Shown here in pieces: positions 59,944-64,000 of a stretch of DNA of 64,000 nucleotides; position 1 is the stretch's first letter, and each line of letters starts with the position of its first letter. This DNA comes from Thiomicrospira microaerophila. GTDB taxonomy: Bacteria; Pseudomonadota; Gammaproteobacteria; Thiomicrospirales; Thiomicrospiraceae. The translations under genes were made by a program, and so were the position numbers. The DNA lies in NCBI RefSeq assembly GCF_000934765.1, contig NZ_JYNN01000003.1:99709-163708 (forward strand), in the 5' to 3' direction. Under the pieces are notes generated by a model. That model was not told the DNA's origin and made no database searches. It saw only the letters and a list, made by a program, of their open reading frames with translations.

Positions 59944-60883
59944 AATTAATCAGTTCATATCCAGCGCCCCCGCCAACACCTTATTAATGGGTGAGCATAG
60001 CGTGGTCTACGGACAACCGGCGCTAGTTGTCGCCTTGCCGCCACGCATTAAGATTCACTGGCAAGCGCGTGATGACCAGATAATTGAAATACAATCCAGC
60101 CTTGCGCATTACCGCAATCCGCTTTCACAGCTCGATGACCATCCCCAATTGCGTTTTGTGCTGGCGGCACTGCGCCTATTCCAGCCCCAGTTAACCACAG
60201 GCTGGACACTAAAAATTGACAGCGAATTTCCATCGGATTGGGGGCTAGGAAGCTCTGCCGCTGTTTTGGCCGCCTGCCTTGTGGCACTCGAAAAAATAAC
60301 CCACCAAGACTCAAACCTGCCAAACCTTTCTTTATGGCAGCGCTTTCGGCTAGGCCATCAGATCATTCAACAAGTACAAGGACGCGGTTCAGGCGCAGAC
60401 TTGGCCGCGAGCTTGGCGGGGGGCGGCGTTTTATTTGATCCCAGTCAACAACTTATTGAACCACTCGGCATAACCCATCCACTCTGTCTTGTATACAGTG
60501 GCTACAAAACCCCGACACCCGAGGTATTGGCATGGGTGGCCGAGCAATGGCAACACCGACCCGATCAACTTAACTCGCTTTATCAAGCGATGGGCGACAC
60601 AACTCGTCAGGCTTACCAAGCCCTAAAGCAAAATAACTGGACACAATTTTACAGTCAGGTGGACCATTATCAAGGGCTAATGCAACAACTAGGGGTTAGT
60701 GATCCAACACTTGAGCAAATTCACCAACAACTCAAGCGCAGCCTGCCAGCCGCAAAAATCTCAGGATCTGGGTTGGGTGATTGTGTTCTCGGCTTTGGTC
60801 ATATTAACCACCAAATAAATCACCCATTACTTAACACTGAGATAAGCCACTCAGGTGCGTATTGCCAAGCCGTTCAGGCATAA
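59936..60883 (+). CDS. Second GHMP kinase, probably phosphomevalonate kinase
   Basis: From ATG 59936 (MPKINQFISSAPANTLLMGE) the product has 315 residues. GHMP motifs are APANTLLMGEHSVVYGQPAL, DWGLGSSAAVLAACLVAL and AAKISGSGLGDCVLGFG. The first resembles mevalonate kinase; the GDC in the third resembles phosphomevalonate kinase. As the pathway needs two kinases before the decarboxylase and the operon has exactly two, this one is assigned the second step by elimination. A GTG at 59924 is an alternative start. It overlaps the previous gene by 8 bp. Confidence 0.7.
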   Translation: MPKINQFISSAPANTLLMGEHSVVYGQPALVVALPPRIKIHWQARDDQIIEIQSSLAHYRNPLSQLDDHPQLRFVLAALRLFQPQLTTGWTLKIDSEFPSDWGLGSSAAVLAACLVALEKITHQDSNLPNLSLWQRFRLGHQIIQQVQGRGSGADLAASLAGGGVLFDPSQQLIEPLGITHPLCLVYSGYKTPTPEVLAWVAEQWQHRPDQLNSLYQAMGDTTRQAYQALKQNNWTQFYSQVDHYQGLMQQLGVSDPTLEQIHQQLKRSLPAAKISGSGLGDCVLGFGHINHQINHPLLNTEISHSGAYCQAVQA

Positions 60884-60898
60884 ACAAAATCGAAGAAC

Positions 60899-61897
60899 AT
60901 GAATATGAACATGACAAAACAACAAATTATTAATCAACTCATTCCCCACCTGCAACCCGCCAAGCTGCAAGCTAAGGGCGAAGCGGACGTTAATATTGCG
61001 CTAAGTAAATACTGGGGGAAACGTCAAACTGAACTCAACCTACCGACCAATTCAAGTCTATCCATTGGGTTACCCGGCTTAGGAACAAAAACACAACTTA
61101 CACTGATTGAAGCAGAGCACAACCAGGCCTGGTTAAATAATCAGCTTTTAGCGCCAGACAATCCTTTCAGCCAGCGACTTGACAACTACCTAGCCCCCTT
61201 TCAGCCCAGTGGCTTGAAGTTCAAACTGCAAACCCAAAATACTGTACCCACCGCCGCTGGCCTTGCCTCCTCGGCCTCAGGCTATGCCGCATTGGCCTTA
61301 GCCCTTAATGACTTATTTGATTGGCAGCTTGACCCAGCCTCCCTCTCAATACTAGCCAGAATGGGTAGCGGTAGCGCCAGCCGCTCAATTTACCAAGGCT
61401 TCGCACTATGGCATAAGGGTGAAAGAGAAGACGGCATGGACAGTGTGGCGCAAGGCTTATCACACACTTGGCCAGGCTTTTCAATTGGGTTAGTGAAAAT
61501 AGATGTCAATCAAAAACCGATTGGCTCAACAGCGGGAATGCAACAAACTGTAAAACACTGTGAACTCTACCAGGCCTGGCCAGCCCAAGCCGAACGACAA
61601 GTTAAACTGATTCAGCAAGCGATTGAGCAACGTGATTTTACGCGACTCGGCGAAACGGCTGAACACAATGCCTTATCAATGCATGCCACCATGATGGCCA
61701 CTTGGCCACCGATACTCTACTGGCAAGCCGAATCCGTGAGTGCAATGCAAAAAATTTGGCAACTACGCCAACAAGGCATCGAAGTTTACTTCACGATGGA
61801 TGCCGGCCCAAACCTAAAGCTGTTGTTTCTAGCAGAAAACAAAAAGGCCATCGAAACGGCCTTTGAGAATATAACCATTATCCAACCTTTTGGTTAG
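60899..61897 (+). CDS. mvaD: Diphosphomevalonate decarboxylase
   Basis: It performs the ATP-dependent decarboxylation that yields isopentenyl diphosphate. The protein has 332 residues. The signature NIALSKYWGKRQTELNLPTN is followed by SSLSIGL; the ATP loop is PTAAGLASSASGYAALA, with GSGSASRSIYQGFALW next. The catalytic aspartate lies in FTMDAGPNLKLL. It is the last gene of the operon and contains two palindrome copies, encoding NQAWL and YQAWP. An acetate-type decarboxylase of this kind marks the classical mevalonate route. Confidence 0.95.
   Translation: MNMNMTKQQIINQLIPHLQPAKLQAKGEADVNIALSKYWGKRQTELNLPTNSSLSIGLPGLGTKTQLTLIEAEHNQAWLNNQLLAPDNPFSQRLDNYLAPFQPSGLKFKLQTQNTVPTAAGLASSASGYAALALALNDLFDWQLDPASLSILARMGSGSASRSIYQGFALWHKGEREDGMDSVAQGLSHTWPGFSIGLVKIDVNQKPIGSTAGMQQTVKHCELYQAWPAQAERQVKLIQQAIEQRDFTRLGETAEHNALSMHATMMATWPPILYWQAESVSAMQKIWQLRQQGIEVYFTMDAGPNLKLLFLAENKKAIETAFENITIIQPFG
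61121..61134. repeat. CCAGGCCTGG palindrome (copy 9, in mvaD)
   Basis: The 14-bp perfect palindrome AACCAGGCCTGGTT is read as Asn-Gln-Ala-Trp-Leu. Confidence 0.9.
61570..61579. repeat. CCAGGCCTGG palindrome (copy 10, in mvaD)
   Basis: The 10-bp core, read as Tyr-Gln-Ala-Trp-Pro, is only about 440 bp from copy 9. Confidence 0.85.
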
Positions 61898-61934
61898 ACC
61901 CACCAAGCACACAAGTTAAACACATAACATCCGT

Positions 61935-61966
61935 TAACCCGGATATTTCATAAAAATCCGGGCTAA
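61935..61966. repeat. REP-like hairpin after mvaD
   Basis: CCCGGAT and ATCCGGG (61938-61944 and 61956-61962) form a 7-bp stem. The outer parts TAACCCGGATATTT and CCGGGCTAA recur at the end of metZ (23760-23784). It may serve as the 3' end of the mevalonate transcript. It has no T run. Confidence 0.55.
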
Positions 61967-62094
61967 TAAATAACTACCACTAATAAAACAGCTTAGGTCA
62001 TAGCGAGGCCGAATGCATTGGCATGGGCAAAAACGTAAATTTTCTATACCTGAAACAGCCACGCATAGCGCCACCGCCATTAAGTTAAAAAAAT

Positions 62095-62185
62095 GGTCAT
62101 TGCGAGGAGCGCAGCGACGCGGCAATCTTTCAAGGGCGTGCACCGTCTGCAAGAAATTGCCACGGCCTTCAGCCTCGCAATGACC
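62095..62185. repeat. MITE/REP-like element with GGTCATTGCGAGG ends
   Basis: A 91-bp element has perfect 13-bp terminal inverted repeats (GGTCATTGCGAGG at 62095-62107, its complement at 62173-62185) and further inner complementarity around GGCAAT. Elements of this type, reading 'attgcgaggagcgcagcgac', are widespread in proteobacterial genomes. No gene is inside. Confidence 0.8.
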
Positions 62186-62193
62186 CATTTCTT

Positions 62194-62585
62194 TTACCCA
62201 GAACCGTCATCCTGCGCGAAGTCGCAGGATGACGGATTTCTAACTGCTGGCCGCCAATTAAAACCGCCACATCCGATTGCCCCACAATCTTGACATTGGT
62301 GATTATCAAACACACGATGATCCAACTGTTCACCGATTTTAGCACCAGCTAATCCACCCGTACCCGCACCGATTAAAGCCCCATCATCGCACCAACCAAA
62401 CTCCCTAACTCAATACCTGGTGGTCCACCAATCATACCAAGAGTAGCGCCGGTTTTAGCACCACCCAATGCTCCTACGGCACCTGAAGCACTGCCAGCAA
62501 TCATGCCGGCACTGCCACCCACCTTGCGTCCCATATTGCGTTGAATAACATGATGAGAGCCACATTTCGGACAATAAATAGACAT
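62194..62585 (-). pseudogene. Zinc-ribbon/glycine-zipper membrane protein, frameshifted
   Basis: Starting at ATG 62585 after AAAGGAG, it reads MSIYCPKCGSHHVIQRNMG (a CxxC knuckle) and then a glycine-zipper region with GGSAGMIAGSASGAVGALGG. The frame stops at 62373, after 70 codons. One base short in a run of four Gs (62379-62382) separates this from a clear continuation, GALIGAGTGGLAGAKIGEQL followed by DHRVFDNHQCQDCG, which restores the second CxxC. The tail then runs into a repeat and ends at 62194. It could be a true mutation, a sequencing error or -1 slippage on GGGG. Function unknown. Confidence 0.75.
62204..62235. repeat. Palindromic repeat CCGTCATCCTGCG
   Basis: The 13-bp perfect arms (62204-62216 and 62223-62235) flank a 6-nt loop, CGAAGT. 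It lies at the 3' end of the frameshifted gene and appears to replace its normal C-terminus. Confidence 0.8.
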
Positions 62586-62791
62586 ACCTGTCTCCTTTAA
62601 AAAATAATAATTTGAGTAGATAAATTGAATAAAAATAAGTCGAATAAAAATGAATATTTTGCTGTATAGCCTATCAAACGATCCCGTTAAAAATGAACAC
62701 AAATACTATTACACTAAAGCCATTTAAACACTCTTTTCTGGCGGTTACATTTGCAGATTAAACCTAAACCCATCAATAAGCCAATCCAGTG

Positions 62792-62820
62792 TTGCTTATT
62801 AATAAACACCCTGCTAGAAT
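62792..62820 (+). promoter_or_regulatory. Promoter of the YefM/YoeB pair
   Basis: The -35 TTGCTT (62792-62797) and -10 TAGAAT (62815-62820) are 17 bp apart. The predicted start of transcription falls in the operator just downstream. Confidence 0.6.
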
Positions 62821-62840
62821 CTGTACGTAATAGCGTACGA
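62821..62840 (+). promoter_or_regulatory. Probable YefM operator
   Basis: The inverted repeat GTACG, 6-nt spacer, CGTAC (62823-62827 and 62834-62838) overlaps the predicted start of transcription. YefM-type antitoxins bind short GTAC-centred palindromes at this place. Confidence 0.6.
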
Positions 62841-62855
62841 CAAGGATACATCCGC

Positions 62856-63098
62856 ATGACAACACTCAATAGCTCCGAAGCCCGATCTCACTTCTACGGC
62901 TTATTAGCGCAAGTAAATGACTCACATCAACCTGTAACCATTACAGGCAAAAATGGCAATGCCGTATTAATCTCTGAATCAGATTGGCAGGCCATCAATG
63001 AAACCCTATACCTTCTAAATATACCCGGCATGCGAGAATCGATTATTGAAGGCATGAACACCCCTCTGGACGCGTGTCACGAGCAATTGGATTGGTAG
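62856..63098 (+). CDS. Antitoxin, YefM/Phd family
   Basis: The 80-residue protein neutralises the toxin that follows and represses the operon. It reads MTTLNSSEARSHFYGLLAQV, then HQPVTITGKNGNAVLISESD, the classic YefM DNA-binding N-terminal domain. The C-terminal half (ETLYLLNIPGMRESIIEGM) is the toxin-binding part. The frame extends upstream to 62751, but the ATG at 62856 has AAGGA before it and lies just after the operator. The toxin ATG follows the stop after 5 bp. Confidence 0.92.
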   Translation: MTTLNSSEARSHFYGLLAQVNDSHQPVTITGKNGNAVLISESDWQAINETLYLLNIPGMRESIIEGMNTPLDACHEQLDW

Positions 63099-63103
63099 AT
63101 GAT

Positions 63104-63367
63104 ATGAGTTGGACACTGGTTTATACCAAGCAAGCTCAAAAAGATGCCAAAAAACTAGCCGCCAGCGGCCTTAAACCACAAGCAAAAAAGTTATTAGACA
63201 TCTTGCACATTAATCCCTATCAAACTCCACCTCGCTATGAGAAATTAGTGGGCGACTTAAATGGTGCCTATTCAAGACGCATCAATATTCAACATCGTAT
63301 TGTTTACCAAGTATTAGAAAGTGATAAAACGGTTAAGATATTGCGACTTTGGACACACTATGAATGA
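63104..63367 (+). CDS. Toxin, YoeB/Txe family mRNA interferase
   Basis: The 87-residue RelE-fold toxin cleaves mRNA on the ribosome. It opens MSWTLVYTKQAQKDAKKLAA. The catalytic residues E46, R65 and H85 are in place, in RYEKLVGDL, INIQHRIVYQV and RLWTHYE, so it looks active. I chose the ATG at 63104; an upstream ATG at 63074 would overlap the antitoxin. It sits in the accessory tail between repeats and an IS66 transposase. Confidence 0.92.
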   Translation: MSWTLVYTKQAQKDAKKLAASGLKPQAKKLLDILHINPYQTPPRYEKLVGDLNGAYSRRINIQHRIVYQVLESDKTVKILRLWTHYE

Positions 63368-63553
63368 TCTGATTATTGATTGTTTTTCTATCATTATTTT
63401 TTAAACAGATTGGTGAGACATCACTTATCTAACTTATTGATTAAAAACAGATTAAAATACATGCAGGAAGATACCTTAGAGCCCATTTAAGCCTCGCTGC
63501 GACGACTTTGGGTCAAATGGATCTATTGCAATTGTAAGTGATTTATTTAGCCT
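63368..63553. other. AT-rich spacer, nothing recognised
   Basis: The roughly 190 bp between the toxin gene and a duplicated gene fragment is AT-rich. I see no gene, strong repeat or terminator in it. It may hold the end of the IS66-type element, but no terminal inverted repeat could be defined. Confidence 0.4.
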
Positions 63554-63650
63554 TTAATAGCATGAATGAGAGCCACATTTAGGACAATAAATAGACATAC
63601 CTGTCTCCTTTAGAAAAATAATTTGAATAGATAAATTGAATGAAAATGGT
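63554..63650 (-). pseudogene. Duplicated 5' fragment of the zinc-ribbon gene
   Basis: This segment repeats the start region of the gene at 62585, including its upstream flank, over about 90 bp with few differences. It reads MSIYCPKCGSHSCY from ATG 63598 and then stops at 63554. It is a remnant left by duplication or by insertion of the neighbouring IS66-type element. Confidence 0.8.
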
Positions 63651-63670
63651 AACTATTCACCCCATACAAG

Positions 63671-64000
63671 CTACTCATCTTGATTGGGCGTGATAGCCTC
63701 CGCCATGAAAGGAAGTGGCTCTCCCTTAAAAAGCGATGTCATCGCCTCTGAACTCGTGAGGCCTTGTTTCGTTGCCGTTGATAAATAACTTCGGACACGA
63801 CACAGGATATTTGCACCACCCATTGATCGAAAACAGCCTGATACTTTCTGGTGAACCTTAAGCATGCGGATATCGCGCTCACCTTGATTATTGGTAAACG
63901 GGGCATTGGGGTCTTCTAAAAACCGAAGCACATCTGCTTCATAGCACCTTAACCTTTCAAGCAGATTGCGTGATTTTGAGCGTTTTAATTTACCGCGTTT
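63671..64000 (-). mobile_element. IS66-family transposase, C-terminal part (cut by window edge)
   Basis: The frame is open from the window edge to the stop at 63671, giving 109 residues. It reads VLRFLEDPNAPFTNNQGERD followed by IRMLKVHQKVSGCFRS and CRVRSYLSTATKQG, the conserved end of IS66 TnpC transposases including the catalytic glutamate in NNQGERD. The gene begins to the right of the window. The visible part shows no disruption. TnpA and TnpB, if present, would also be outside. Confidence 0.92.

Noticed and set aside
61838..61863. AAAGGCC...GGCCTTT hairpin as an mvaD terminator
   Set aside because: It lies inside the mvaD coding sequence and has no T run after it.
61934..62188. Open frame of 84 codons on the minus strand
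   Set aside because: It runs through the GGTCATTGCGAGG element and a hairpin, has no ribosome binding site and no protein-like composition.

Overview
The window comes from a gammaproteobacterial chromosome of moderate GC. This is judged from the gene orders tpiA-secG-tRNA-Leu-nuoA..N, leuCDB-asd-truA-trpFBA-accD-folC-purF-metZ, thrS-infC-rpmI-rplT-pheST-ihfA-merR and yhbY/rlmE-ftsH-folP-glmM, and from protein sequences that resemble those of gammaproteobacteria. A complete mevalonate operon is unusual in this class. It is best known from Legionella and Coxiella. A free-living sulfur-oxidiser-type relative (Thiotrichales or Piscirickettsiaceae) is one possibility, but the genus cannot be fixed from this sequence alone.

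Layout: 105-2259 holds lgt-thyA-folA; 2357-2433 is initiator tRNA-Met. 2490-17138 holds a DUF2818-like membrane protein and a complete 14-gene complex I operon (nuoA to nuoN, minus strand). 17196-23352 holds tRNA-Leu(GAG), secG, tpiA, glmM, folP, ftsH and rlmE, with yhbY divergent. 23759-38255 is a long minus-strand biosynthetic block (leuC, leuD, leuB, an M23 peptidase, a bactofilin, asd, truA, trpF, trpB, trpA, accD, folC, a SPOR protein, purF, metZ). 38379-39688 holds queE and a methyltransferase on the plus strand. 39685-45235 holds motAB, parC, an HMA protein, a PilZ protein, an MscS-like channel and a MerR regulator. 45241-52455 is the translation block ihfA-pheTS-rplT-rpmI-infC-thrS. 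52525-55377 is a large hybrid histidine kinase. 55544-61897 is a six-gene mevalonate-pathway operon. 61898-64000 is an accessory tail with REP/MITE-like repeats, a frameshifted zinc-ribbon/glycine-zipper gene, a YefM/YoeB toxin-antitoxin pair, a duplicated gene fragment and an IS66-type transposase cut by the window edge.

How they work together: most of the window is housekeeping (respiration, amino acids, folate and thymidylate, translation). The mevalonate operon would supply isopentenyl diphosphate from acetoacetyl-CoA and acetyl-CoA; no acetoacetyl-CoA thiolase lies in this window.

The most unusual signal is not a gene. The perfect 10-bp palindrome CCAGGCCTGG, often extended to AACCAGGCCTGGTT, occurs ten times, against about 0.06 expected for a given 10-mer in 64 kb. 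Eight copies lie inside coding sequences, where they usually encode Gln-Ala-Trp, and two lie in intergenic spacers, where they are extended to 38 and 26 bp palindromes. This resembles the highly iterated palindromes of cyanobacteria. Each copy is also two abutting CCWGG (Dcm/EcoRII-type) sites.
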